Below are positions 16,635 through 23,372 of a stretch of DNA of 23,372 nucleotides, piece after piece; positions within the stretch are counted from its first letter, which is position 1, and every line of letters starts with the position of its first letter. Source of the stretch: JBGCED01 sp045106055. GTDB taxonomy: Bacteria; Pseudomonadota; Alphaproteobacteria; CBDDJK01. The stretch covers positions 1 through 23,372 of the forward strand of contig JBGCED010000035.1 in assembly GCA_045106055.1 (NCBI GenBank), read 5' to 3'. Under the pieces are notes generated by a model. It was not told the origin of the DNA, searched no databases, and saw nothing but the letters and a program-made list of their open reading frames with translations. Both the position numbers and the translations under genes were made by a program.

Positions 16635-17702
16635 ATGGATGCAAATGCAATAATATGCCCGCCTGTGCGGCAGCTTGAATCCTGCCCTGATTTTGCAAAA
16701 AATGCGGTTAATCTTGCCTCATCTGGGCTTGGGGCAAGGGCTGTTTTTGTGACCGATGAATTTTTTGCACCACTTGCACGGATGCTTGATGATCAGCCGC
16801 CGCGCTTTATCCCTGATAAATATGATGATAATGGCAAATGGATGGATGGCTGGGAATCACGGCGCAAGCGCAGCCTTGGCAATGATTATGCAATTATCAA
16901 ATTGGCAGCAATCGGCAAGCTTAATGGGGTTGATATTGATACCAGCCATTTTATTGGCAATTATCCAGCGGCGTGTAAAATTGAAGCCTGTTTAAGCGAT
17001 CAAGATATGCCGCAAGATCAAGTCGAATGGATTACACTTGTCCCAATGATGAAGCTAAGGGCTGGAATTGGCGAAGCCGCGCATCATTTTATTGAACTTC
17101 AAGATCAGCGTTGCTTTAGCCATATCAGGCTGAATATTTATCCAGATGGCGGCATTGCGCGCCTGCGCGTTTTTGGACAGCCCAGCCTTGATTATGGCGA
17201 TCAAAGCCTTGATGATAAACGCCCCAATTTGATCAATCTTAGCGCATCTTTAAATGGGGCGCGCATCATTGGTTTTTCGGATGCCCATTTTGGGGATTAC
17301 ACCAGATTGCTAGCCCCTGGGCGCGGCAATGATATGGGCGATGGCTGGGAAACCGCGCGCCGCCGCCGCCCTGGCAATGAATGGATCATCATTGCGCTTG
17401 CAGCAAAGGGCAGCATCACAGAAATTTTACTGGATACCGCCTTTTTCAAAGGGAATTTTCCAGATCGTTTTTCGATTGAAGCGGCTGATCTTTCTGATTA
17501 TGATCCAGATTTGAATGATGCGATCATTACTTCTGCGTTATTTTGGAAGCCCTTAATGGATCAGCACCCGTTAAAAGCAGATCATATACATCATTTTTCT
17601 GCGGTTGACCATGATCTTGGCGCGGTAACCCATATTCGCTTAAACATTCACCCAGATGGCGGGGTCAGCAGACTTAAATGCTATGGCACACTTGCCAAAT
17701 AA
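16635..17702 (+). CDS. alc: Allantoicase
   Basis: Hydrolyses allantoate to ureidoglycolate and urea, the step after allantoinase. The 355 residues contain the two homologous jelly-roll halves of the family, each with its signature: WMDGWESRRKR then LGNDYAIIKLA near 68-95, and MGDGWETARRRRPGNEWIII near 232-252. Each half also ends with a SHIRLNIYPDGGIARLRVFG-type strand (HIRLNIHPDGGVSRLKCYG in the second). GGA about 7 bp before the ATG fits translation. It follows the PuuE-UraD fusion by 30 bp under the promoter at 15055. Ureidoglycolate lyase and urease genes are not in the window, so the end of the pathway must be encoded elsewhere. Confidence 0.95.
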   Translation: MDANAIICPPVRQLESCPDFAKNAVNLASSGLGARAVFVTDEFFAPLARMLDDQPPRFIPDKYDDNGKWMDGWESRRKRSLGNDYAIIKLAAIGKLNGVDIDTSHFIGNYPAACKIEACLSDQDMPQDQVEWITLVPMMKLRAGIGEAAHHFIELQDQRCFSHIRLNIYPDGGIARLRVFGQPSLDYGDQSLDDKRPNLINLSASLNGARIIGFSDAHFGDYTRLLAPGRGNDMGDGWETARRRRPGNEWIIIALAAKGSITEILLDTAFFKGNFPDRFSIEAADLSDYDPDLNDAIITSALFWKPLMDQHPLKADHIHHFSAVDHDLGAVTHIRLNIHPDGGVSRLKCYGTLAK

Positions 17703-17750
17703 GCTTGTTTTGATTATCATTATGCTTTGTTAATGAAGGAAGATAGCATC

Positions 17751-19283
17751 ATGCAAGAAATCATTGAAGAACTTGAAAAACGCAGGAGGCGCGCCCGTCT
17801 GGGCGGCGGACAACAACGGATTGATGCCCAGCATGCAAAAGGAAAATTAACCGCGCGCGAGCGGCTTGAATTATTATTTGATCAAGATAGTTTTGAAGAA
17901 TATGACATGTTCGTTGAACATCAATGCCATGATTTTGATATGATCAATCATCAAGTGCCAGGGGATGGCGTGGTGACGGGGCATGGGCATATTAATGGGC
18001 GGATTGTTTTTGCCTTCAGTCAAGATTTTACGGTGCTGGGCGGGTCTTTATCCGCAACCCATGCCATGAAAATCTGTAAAATTATGGAACAGGCGATGCG
18101 GGTTGGCGCACCTGTTATTGGGCTTAATGATTCAGGCGGTGCGCGCATCCAAGAAGGCATAGAATCGCTTGCGGGCTATGCGGATGTCTTTCAAAAAAAC
18201 ATCTTGGCTTCTGGGGTTATTCCCCAAATTTCAATGATTATGGGGCCTTGCGCTGGCGGGGCAGTTTATTCCCCGTCAATGACTGATTTTATTTTTATGG
18301 TTGAAGACAGCGCCTATATGTTTGTAACAGGGCCTGATGTGGTAAAAACCGTTACCAATGAAATCGTATCTGCCGAAGCACTTGGCGGGGCGTCCACCCA
18401 TACCACAAAATCAGGGGTTGCTGATCTTGCCTTTAAGGATGATGTTGACGCATTGCTTAGCCTAAGGCGGTTTATGGAATTTATTCCTGCATCCAACCGC
18501 GCGCCGCTGCCCATCAAGGAAAACCATGATCCTGTGAATCGGGTTGAACCCTCGCTAGATCGCTTAACCCCATCCAACCCCAATCAGCCTTATGACATGC
18601 ATGAATTGATTGAAAAGCTGGTGGATGATGGTGATTTCTTTGAATTGCAGCCCAATTATGCGGGCAATATCTTAACGGGATTTGCGCGCTTTGATGGGTC
18701 GCCTGTGGGGATTGTTGCCAATCAGCCGATGGTGCTTGCGGGCTGCCTTGATATTGCAAGTTCGGTTAAGGCGGCGCGCTTTGTGCGTTTTTGTGATGCG
18801 TTTAACATTCCCATTCTAACGCTGGTGGATGTTCCAGGCTTTTTACCTGGCACTGCCCAAGAATATGGCGGCATCATCAAGCATGGCGCAAAATTATTAT
18901 TTGCCTATGGCGAGGCAACGGTGCCAAAAGTTACCCTGATTACCCGCAAGGCGTATGGCGGGGCTTATGATGTGATGGCATCAAAACATTTGCGCGGGGA
19001 TGTGAATTATGCGTGGCCAAGTGCAGAAATTGCGGTAATGGGCCCAAAAGGCGCGGTTGAAATTATTTTTCGCGGCGATCGCAATGATCCTGAAAAACTT
19101 GCCGAGCGCGAAGCCGAATATCGGGCAAAATTTGCAAATCCCTTTGTTGCGGGATCGCTTGGCTTTATTGATGATGTGATTTTACCGCGCAATAGCCGCA
19201 AACGCATTTGCAAAGCCTTTGCCATGCTAAAGGATAAGCAGCTTGAAAATCCATGGAAAAAGCACGATAATATTCCTTTATAG
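17751..19283 (+). CDS. pccB: Propionyl-CoA carboxylase beta chain (carboxyltransferase)
   Basis: Carboxyltransferase subunit that moves CO2 from biotin to propionyl-CoA, making methylmalonyl-CoA. The 510 residues match the family length. Typical blocks are QQRIDAQHAKGKLTARERLE, DSGGARIQEGIESLAGY, MGPCAGGAVYSPSMTDF, and the C-terminal RKAYGGAYDVMASKHLRGD. Asp407 in GGAYDVM is the residue associated with propionyl rather than acetyl preference in related PccB enzymes. The start is ATG 17751 with AAGGAAG 8 bp upstream; upstream TTG and ATG codons lack a ribosome site. The biotin-carrying alpha chain is not adjacent, which is unusual, since pccA and pccB are often neighbours. It begins 48 bp after allantoicase. 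Confidence 0.94.
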   Translation: MQEIIEELEKRRRRARLGGGQQRIDAQHAKGKLTARERLELLFDQDSFEEYDMFVEHQCHDFDMINHQVPGDGVVTGHGHINGRIVFAFSQDFTVLGGSLSATHAMKICKIMEQAMRVGAPVIGLNDSGGARIQEGIESLAGYADVFQKNILASGVIPQISMIMGPCAGGAVYSPSMTDFIFMVEDSAYMFVTGPDVVKTVTNEIVSAEALGGASTHTTKSGVADLAFKDDVDALLSLRRFMEFIPASNRAPLPIKENHDPVNRVEPSLDRLTPSNPNQPYDMHELIEKLVDDGDFFELQPNYAGNILTGFARFDGSPVGIVANQPMVLAGCLDIASSVKAARFVRFCDAFNIPILTLVDVPGFLPGTAQEYGGIIKHGAKLLFAYGEATVPKVTLITRKAYGGAYDVMASKHLRGDVNYAWPSAEIAVMGPKGAVEIIFRGDRNDPEKLAEREAEYRAKFANPFVAGSLGFIDDVILPRNSRKRICKAFAMLKDKQLENPWKKHDNIPL

Positions 19284-19323
19284 TAATTCTGGTTCAAAAA
19301 TAACATTCAATTAAGGAAAAATA

Positions 19324-20034
19324 ATGGTTGGTATCCCTAAAATTATCCATATGATTTGGATTGGTCCCTTTCAAATGCCGTGGCATTGGATGAAAACATG
19401 GCCAGAAAAACACCCTGATTGGGAATTTGTGTTATGGGATAATCAACGGATGGCAGCTTCCAATTTTTATAATCAGCATTTGATTGATGAATATATGCGC
19501 CGAAAAGCCTATGCTGGGGTTGCCGATTTAATGCGTTATGAAATATTATATCGATTTGGTGGCATAATGCCTGGCAGTGACTCCGTGTGCTTAATGCCCA
19601 TTGACGAATTATTCCCCGATCCAAAAGCCTATGGTGTCATTGAGAATGAGCAAGTTGGCGAGGGACGAATAGCGCCGCTTTACGCTTGCCAGCCTAACAA
19701 TAAATTTGCATATCAGCTAATCCACCACCTTCATGCGCTTAAACCAAAAGCACTTGATGTGCCATGGAAATCAGTTGGCAATAATCTCATGCGGGATTTA
19801 GTTGCTGAAATAAAGCCTGACATTACGCTATTTCCGTCTCATTATTTTATTCCCCATCATTTTTTAGGAGTGCATTATAAAGGGGATGGGCCGATTTATG
19901 CGGAACAAATGTGGGGATCAACCCGAAAAATATATGACAAGCCCCATCTTAGCAAAGAAGAGATTGAAAAAATAACATATCGCGTATTTACAATTCCTGA
20001 AGACAGTAAGGTTCAAAAAAATGGCAAAGCTTAA
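19324..20034 (+). CDS. GT32-like glycosyltransferase with degenerate DXD motif
   Basis: A 236-residue protein related to the sugar-binding DXD (OCH1/GT32) family. IPKIIHMIWIGPFQMPWHW, WPEKHPDWEFVLWDN and AGVADLMRYEILYRFGG are the hallmark N-terminal blocks. The next segment, which normally reads GGIYxDxD, is GGIMPGSDSVCLMP, so the first Asp of the DXD metal site is Gly84 and only Asp86 remains. A later HHFLGVHYKGDGPIYAEQMW region resembles the His-rich C-terminal block. Sugar and acceptor are unknown, and activity is uncertain. AAGGA lies 8 bp before the start. It follows pccB by 40 bp, and its last 14 bp overlap the FixH-like ORF, an odd partner that suggests a rearrangement. Confidence 0.82.
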   Translation: MVGIPKIIHMIWIGPFQMPWHWMKTWPEKHPDWEFVLWDNQRMAASNFYNQHLIDEYMRRKAYAGVADLMRYEILYRFGGIMPGSDSVCLMPIDELFPDPKAYGVIENEQVGEGRIAPLYACQPNNKFAYQLIHHLHALKPKALDVPWKSVGNNLMRDLVAEIKPDITLFPSHYFIPHHFLGVHYKGDGPIYAEQMWGSTRKIYDKPHLSKEEIEKITYRVFTIPEDSKVQKNGKA

Positions 20035-20152
20035 AAAATTTACAGGCAGAAAATTTCTGTTTCTGTTAATTTGCTTTTTTGGCGTGATGCTGGTTGCCAA
20101 TGGCGCATTATTATATTTTGCGCTTTATGCTTGGCCCGGCCGTGCATTTTAA
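20021..20152 (+). CDS. FixH-like (CcoH) small membrane protein, truncated after its anchor
   Basis: A 43-residue frame beginning MAKLKKFTGRKFLFLLICFF and ending LYAWPGRAF. The FTGR block, one membrane helix (about 12-37) and the AxxxWxG exit match the N-terminus of FixH/CcoH, which helps assemble cbb3 oxidase. FixH is normally about 150 residues; here the periplasmic part after the helix, usually beginning GLVVENSYVASQ, is missing. The next gene is ccoI, as expected for fixHIS order. A TAAGG site lies 9 bp upstream, start and stop are intact, and the frame overlaps the glycosyltransferase end by 14 bp. It may be a translated remnant or a minimal functional anchor. fixG is absent upstream, consistent with a deletion joining foreign sequence to fixH. 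Confidence 0.65.
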   Translation: MAKLKKFTGRKFLFLLICFFGVMLVANGALLYFALYAWPGRAF

Positions 20153-20154
20153 TT

Positions 20155-20186
20155 ATCCTATTTTTTAGTCATCCTATTTTTTAGTC
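20155..20186. repeat. 16-bp tandem duplication before ccoI
   Basis: ATCCTATTTTTTAGTC occurs twice exactly (20155-20170, 20171-20186), filling almost the whole gap between the FixH-like ORF and the ccoI start codon at 20190. No Shine-Dalgarno is visible in or after it, so the duplication may alter ccoI translation. Confidence 0.9.
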
Positions 20187-20189
20187 ATC

Positions 20190-22382
20190 ATGGCATTAAA
20201 AGAACATATATTTGCGGTTGAAAATATGCATTGCGCATCTTGCGTGCGCCGCATTGAAGATGGGCTATTGGCGCAGGACGGCGTTTTAACTGCCAGTGTC
20301 AATTTAACCAATCACCGCGCCAAAATTCAGTTTGATCCTGAAAAACAAAATGAAATTGCGCTTTCAAAGCTGATTACCAAACTTGGGTTCCCCGCAAAGC
20401 CGCTGCAACCTGAAAGCGATCTGCAAAAGCAAGCCGCCAATAAAGAGCGCAGCTTAATCATTGCAATGGCGGTTGCTGCCTTTGGCTTTATGAATGTCAT
20501 GCTGTTTTCGGTTTCAATCTGGTCGGGGGATGCAACGGGCATTGATCCTGTTACCCGTGATTTATTGCAATGGATCAGCGCGATTATTGCCATTCCTTGC
20601 ATTGGTTATGCGGGGCTTCCCTTTTTCATTCCCGCGCTTAATGCGCTGCGCGTTGGCAGGGTCAATATGGATGTTCCCATTTCCATCGCCCTATGTTTGA
20701 TCATTGGCTTGGGGTTAATGGAGGCAAAACGCGGCGGCGATACTTATTTTGATTCTGCGCTGGCGCTGGAGTTTTTTCTGCTGCTTAGCAGAGTGTTGGA
20801 GGCTAATTTACGCAAGAAAATTTGGGTCTATGCAGGAAATTTGCTTGCCTTTTTGGATCAGCCTGTGCGCAAGCTTATTTATAATTCTACCCATGCCCCC
20901 AGCCTTAATCAGCTACCAGATTATCAAGAAGTCACCGCAAAAACGCTTGAGCTTGGCGATTATGTTTATTTGCAAGATGGCGATATGATCGGCGCGGATG
21001 GCGTTATTATTGAGGGCAAGGGTCAGCTTGATACATCAAGCCTTACAGGCGAAAGCCTGCCTGCTGCAATCAATCCCGATCAACAGGTAAAGGCTGGCTT
21101 TGTCATGTTAAATGGTGAAGCCATTATGAAAGTATTATTGACGGGTAAAGCAACCGAGCTTGGCAAGTTGGAAAAATTGGTTGAATCGGCGGTCGATCAC
21201 CGCAGCTTTTATATTTCAATGGCGGATAAGGTTGCAAGCTTTTATACGCCTGTGGTTCACGGGGTTGCGCTTGCTGCGCTTTTATTTGGATTATGGCGCG
21301 GGGAAATGTGGCAAGATGCGCTGCTTTATGCGGTTTCTGTTTTAATCATCACCTGCCCCTGCGCGCTTGCCCTAGCCATTCCTGCGGTTCAAGCGGCTGC
21401 CGTTTCAAAATTATTTTCACAAAAAATATTGGTAAAGACGGGTGGGGCTTTAGAAAAATTAGCATTGGTTAAAACCGCGCTGATTGATAAAACAGGCACG
21501 CTATCTGATCCTTTCATTGCGCCGATGGAGCAGGAAATCATTGCGCCGATGGAGCAGGAAAAGAAAATTATTTATGAACAGGCAGCATCCTTTGCGCGCT
21601 ATGGACGGCATCCCTTATGCTATGCGCTTGTAAATGCGTTTAACCATGCCGAAACATTAAGCTTTGGCAGCATAAAGGATGTTTCAGGGCAAGGCTTATC
21701 AGGCTTTTATAAGGATAAGGAATGGCGCTTAGGCACCGCAGAATTTTGCGGCGCTGATATTTCAGGACTCCCTGATAATCCCAATCCTTGCATGTGGTTC
21801 ACCCACCCTGATCAGCCGCCTGTTCCGATTTATTTCAATCAAAATCCAGCTTCAGGCGCAAAAGCAGCATTGGCGGGCTTAACCCAGATGGGGATTGATT
21901 TTAAACTGATTAGCGGCGATAATCCGCTTGCGGTAAAAATGCTTGCAAATATGCTTAATATCACAGAATTTGAGGGGGAGCTTAGCCCAACCGCAAAGGC
22001 TATTTACGCGCAGCAAGTCAAAGAAACCACGCCATCTGGCGGCATATTGGGGATTGGCGATGGGTCAAATGATGCGGGCATGCTTGCCTTTGCTGATGTT
22101 TCCATTGCCCTTAGCCACGGGTCGCCCTTGGCGCAATCCATCGCCGATATTGTTGTTCCAAGCGAAAAGCTTCATCTTATCCCCAGCATCATTCGCCATG
22201 CAAGCAAAGCAAGAGCAATCGCCATTCAAAATCTTGGTTTTTCTGCGCTTTATAATATGATTGCCATTCCCATTGCCTTTATGGGGTATGTCACCCCGCT
22301 GGTCGCAGCGATTGCAATGTCAGGATCATCCATCATTGTGGTTTGCAACGCCCTGCGCATCCGTTATCATAAATTGGATTAA
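20190..22382 (+). CDS. ccoI: Cu+-exporting P1B-type ATPase for cbb3 oxidase assembly (CcoI/FixI)
   Basis: Moves copper across the inner membrane for the CuB centre of cytochrome cbb3 oxidase. The 730 residues contain an N-terminal heavy-metal domain with C15-AS-C18, membrane helices, the actuator motif SLTGES, the membrane metal site C389-P-C391 in LIITCPCALALAIPAVQ, phosphorylation site D433-KTGTLSD, GRHPL in the nucleotide domain, and GDGSND at 623-628. The end (FSALYNMIAIPIAFMGYVTP, then AMSGSSIIVVCNALRIR) has the YN and MSxSS metal residues of this class. Two oddities: an 8-residue tandem duplication IAPMEQEI/IAPMEQEK at 443-458, and Gly instead of Pro after GDGxNDA. No clear ribosome site precedes the ATG. 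ccoS follows after 27 bp. Confidence 0.95.
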   Translation: MALKEHIFAVENMHCASCVRRIEDGLLAQDGVLTASVNLTNHRAKIQFDPEKQNEIALSKLITKLGFPAKPLQPESDLQKQAANKERSLIIAMAVAAFGFMNVMLFSVSIWSGDATGIDPVTRDLLQWISAIIAIPCIGYAGLPFFIPALNALRVGRVNMDVPISIALCLIIGLGLMEAKRGGDTYFDSALALEFFLLLSRVLEANLRKKIWVYAGNLLAFLDQPVRKLIYNSTHAPSLNQLPDYQEVTAKTLELGDYVYLQDGDMIGADGVIIEGKGQLDTSSLTGESLPAAINPDQQVKAGFVMLNGEAIMKVLLTGKATELGKLEKLVESAVDHRSFYISMADKVASFYTPVVHGVALAALLFGLWRGEMWQDALLYAVSVLIITCPCALALAIPAVQAAAVSKLFSQKILVKTGGALEKLALVKTALIDKTGTLSDPFIAPMEQEIIAPMEQEKKIIYEQAASFARYGRHPLCYALVNAFNHAETLSFGSIKDVSGQGLSGFYKDKEWRLGTAEFCGADISGLPDNPNPCMWFTHPDQPPVPIYFNQNPASGAKAALAGLTQMGIDFKLISGDNPLAVKMLANMLNITEFEGELSPTAKAIYAQQVKETTPSGGILGIGDGSNDAGMLAFADVSIALSHGSPLAQSIADIVVPSEKLHLIPSIIRHASKARAIAIQNLGFSALYNMIAIPIAFMGYVTPLVAAIAMSGSSIIVVCNALRIRYHKLD
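21516..21563 (+). repeat. 24-bp in-frame tandem duplication in ccoI
   Basis: Two 24-bp copies (21516-21539, 21540-21563) encode IAPMEQE plus Ile or Lys. Only the last codon differs. The duplication starts ten residues after the phosphorylated Asp433, at the P-domain to N-domain hinge. Confidence 0.95.
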
Positions 22383-22409
22383 TTTAATGGAAATGAAAGA
22401 TTAACGATT

Positions 22410-22550
22410 ATGTCTGCGATTGCTTGGCTTATCCCGATTGCGCTATTGCTTGGGCTGGTGGGGCTTTTAAGCTTTATTTGGTCCTATAAATCAGGACAAT
22501 ATGATGATCTTGATCGCGCGGCGCACAGCATCTTCGAAGAAGATGAGTAG
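22410..22550 (+). CDS. ccoS: cbb3-type cytochrome oxidase assembly protein CcoS
   Basis: A 46-residue membrane protein: MSAIAWLIPIALLLGLVGLL forms the single helix, followed by SFIWSYKSGQYDDLDRAAHS and an acidic tail IFEEDE. The WSxxxGQYDDLDxxA block is diagnostic of CcoS/FixS, which is needed to insert haem and copper into the cbb3 catalytic subunit. It lies 27 bp after ccoI, the normal order. The Shine-Dalgarno is weak (GAAAGA region). The last codons and the TAG belong to the first unit of a 28-bp tandem array that repeats four times beyond the stop. The oxidase structural genes ccoNOQP are not in the window. Confidence 0.92.
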   Translation: MSAIAWLIPIALLLGLVGLLSFIWSYKSGQYDDLDRAAHSIFEEDE

Positions 22551-22636
22551 GATTAGCATCTTTGAAGAAGATGAGTAGGATTAGCATCTTTGAAGAAGAT
22601 GAATAGGATTAGCATCTTTGAAGAAGATGAATAAGA
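22527..22636 (+). repeat. 28-bp tandem repeat, four copies, spanning the ccoS stop codon
   Basis: Units begin AGCATCTT at 22527, 22555, 22583 and 22611; each contains GAAGAAGATGA followed by a TAG or, in the last copy, TAA. Since 28 is not a multiple of three the reading frame shifts in each copy, and the duplicated tail and stop are simply carried downstream as 3' non-coding sequence. Copies differ by one to three bases. Confidence 0.95.
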
Positions 22637-22667
22637 CCTTTTGGTTTTAATGAAACGGAATGAAAAT

Positions 22668-23198
22668 ATGAACTCGGATCACATACATCCCTATCAAGAT
22701 CATCGCCCTAAATTTGGTGATAATGTATTTATTGCACCAGGCGCGCAAATTATTGGGCGCGTTGAAATTGGCGATAATAGCAATATTTGGCATAATAGTG
22801 TGTTGCGCGGCGATGTGAATTATATTGAAATTGGCAAACGGGTGAATATCCAAGACGGCACAATCATTCATGTTGCAACCTTTGGCCCGCCAACCTTGAT
22901 TGGCGATGATGTGTCAATTGGTCATATGGCGCTTATTCATGCGTGTCATTTACAGCCAAACAGCTTTGTTGGCATGAAAGCGATTGTGATGGATGGCGCG
23001 GTGGTTGAAAGCGATGCGATGGTGGCAGCAGGCGCGCTGGTTGCCCCTGGAAAGCGGGTTGAAGCGGGCTGGTTATGGGCAGGCGTTCCAGCAAAACCCA
23101 TCCGCAAATTAACCGATAAGGATTATAAGATGATGCGCTGGACTGGCCCTCACTATGTAAAGCTAGCAGCACAGCATATGGAGGGCTTAAATTTGTAA
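22668..23198 (+). CDS. Gamma-class carbonic anhydrase-like protein
   Basis: A 176-residue left-handed beta-helix protein. Hexapeptide repeats run through most of the chain (IAPGAQIIGRVEIGDNSNIW, VLRGDVNYIEIGKRVNIQDG). The three zinc-binding histidines are present with canonical spacing: H68 in IIHVATF, and H86 and H91 in SIGHMALIHACHL. It ends with GVPAKPIRKLTDKD, a common tail in this family. Relatives are active carbonic anhydrases or Zn-binding proteins of unknown substrate. The start is ATG 22668 with GGA 8 bp upstream; the upstream ATG at 22650 and TTG at 22641 are less well placed. It follows the ccoS repeat array and ends before three terminator-like hairpins. Confidence 0.94.
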   Translation: MNSDHIHPYQDHRPKFGDNVFIAPGAQIIGRVEIGDNSNIWHNSVLRGDVNYIEIGKRVNIQDGTIIHVATFGPPTLIGDDVSIGHMALIHACHLQPNSFVGMKAIVMDGAVVESDAMVAAGALVAPGKRVEAGWLWAGVPAKPIRKLTDKDYKMMRWTGPHYVKLAAQHMEGLNL

Positions 23199-23208
23199 GC
23201 GTGACAGC

Positions 23209-23300
23209 AAATCACCTTTGAGGTGATTTCAACATAAGCAAGCAAATCACCTTTGAGGTGATTTCAACATAAGCAAGCAAATCACCTCAAAGGTGATTTT
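23209..23300. terminator. Three terminator-like hairpins in a 35-bp tandem array, third copy inverted
   Basis: Each hairpin has arms AAATCACCT and AGGTGATTT around a 3-nt loop. Positions are 23209-23229, 23244-23264 and 23279-23299, exactly 35 bp apart. The loop is TTG in the first two and CAA in the third, so the third is the reverse complement of the others. The 14-bp spacers between them are identical. The 9-bp stems ending in TTT lie downstream of the gamma-carbonic anhydrase gene and next to a converging frame, which fits a bidirectional terminator. Confidence 0.75.
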
Positions 23301-23327
23301 AATGTAAAAACCTGCGCCGACGCTAAT

Positions 23328-23372
23328 TTATTTACGCATTTCCAAACGCAAAATCGCGCATTCATCGTGAAG
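23328..23372 (-). CDS. Possible C-terminal end of a converging gene
   Basis: The minus strand reads in from the right edge as LHDECAILRLEMRK and stops at TAA (23328-23330). Fourteen codons are too few to name a family. The position just beyond the hairpin cluster, in convergent orientation, is what a gene end would look like, but chance is not excluded. Confidence 0.3.
   Translation of the reverse strand, partial: LHDECAILRLEMRK

Noticed and set aside
23209..23300. Palindromic repeats at regular spacing resembling a short CRISPR array
   Set aside because: The spacers are identical, only 14 bp long, and the third repeat is inverted. No cas gene is near. Terminator-like hairpins in a tandem array explain it better.

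Overview
The window looks like a chromosomal segment of a moderately AT-rich alphaproteobacterium. The best taxonomic markers are a GcrA-type cell-cycle regulator, a UPF0262 protein next to a low-molecular-weight phosphatase (a pairing typical of Alphaproteobacteria), and a CcoI/CcoS (FixI/FixS) cytochrome cbb3 assembly module. No phage, transposase, integrase or CRISPR array was seen. The genus cannot be fixed from this sequence alone.

Layout. Positions 1-8688 are all on the minus strand: the start of an enoyl-CoA hydratase-family gene; a type I secretion pair (HlyD-like adaptor and HlyB-like ABC exporter with a catalytically dead C39-like domain); tRNA-Leu(GAG); a TPR-glycosyltransferase; an AI-2E family permease; and gcrA. 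A 344-bp divergent region follows, with nested inverted repeats, two GANTC (CcrM) sites and two imperfect DnaA-box-like words. Reading right are carB, the UPF0262 gene, a 48-residue ORF built on a KADVI repeat, and a phosphatase/ArsC-like gene, closely spaced and probably co-transcribed. A convergent minus-strand pair encodes a membrane-anchored cyclophilin and a PadR-like regulator.

From 15111 everything reads right: a PuuE-UraD fusion and allantoicase (ureide/urate breakdown), then pccB, a GT32-like glycosyltransferase with a degenerate DXD motif, a 43-residue FixH-like remnant, ccoI, ccoS and a gamma-carbonic anhydrase. The window closes with three hairpins and the 3' end of a converging minus-strand frame.

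The most unusual property is the number of short tandem duplications: eight arrays (14-35 bp units, 2-4 copies) in 23 kb. The arrays inside coding sequence have unit lengths divisible by three (15, 15, 24 bp). Those in non-coding sequence or across a stop codon do not (14, 16, 16, 28, 35 bp). They sit in promoters, domain linkers, a P-type ATPase P-domain, the tail of ccoS and a terminator. Also of interest are the minimal FixH, the gcrA/carB structured region, and the cyclophilin with two well-placed start sites that would give a membrane and a soluble form. No completely new multi-gene system is evident; the genes are mostly recognisable housekeeping, transport and catabolic families.
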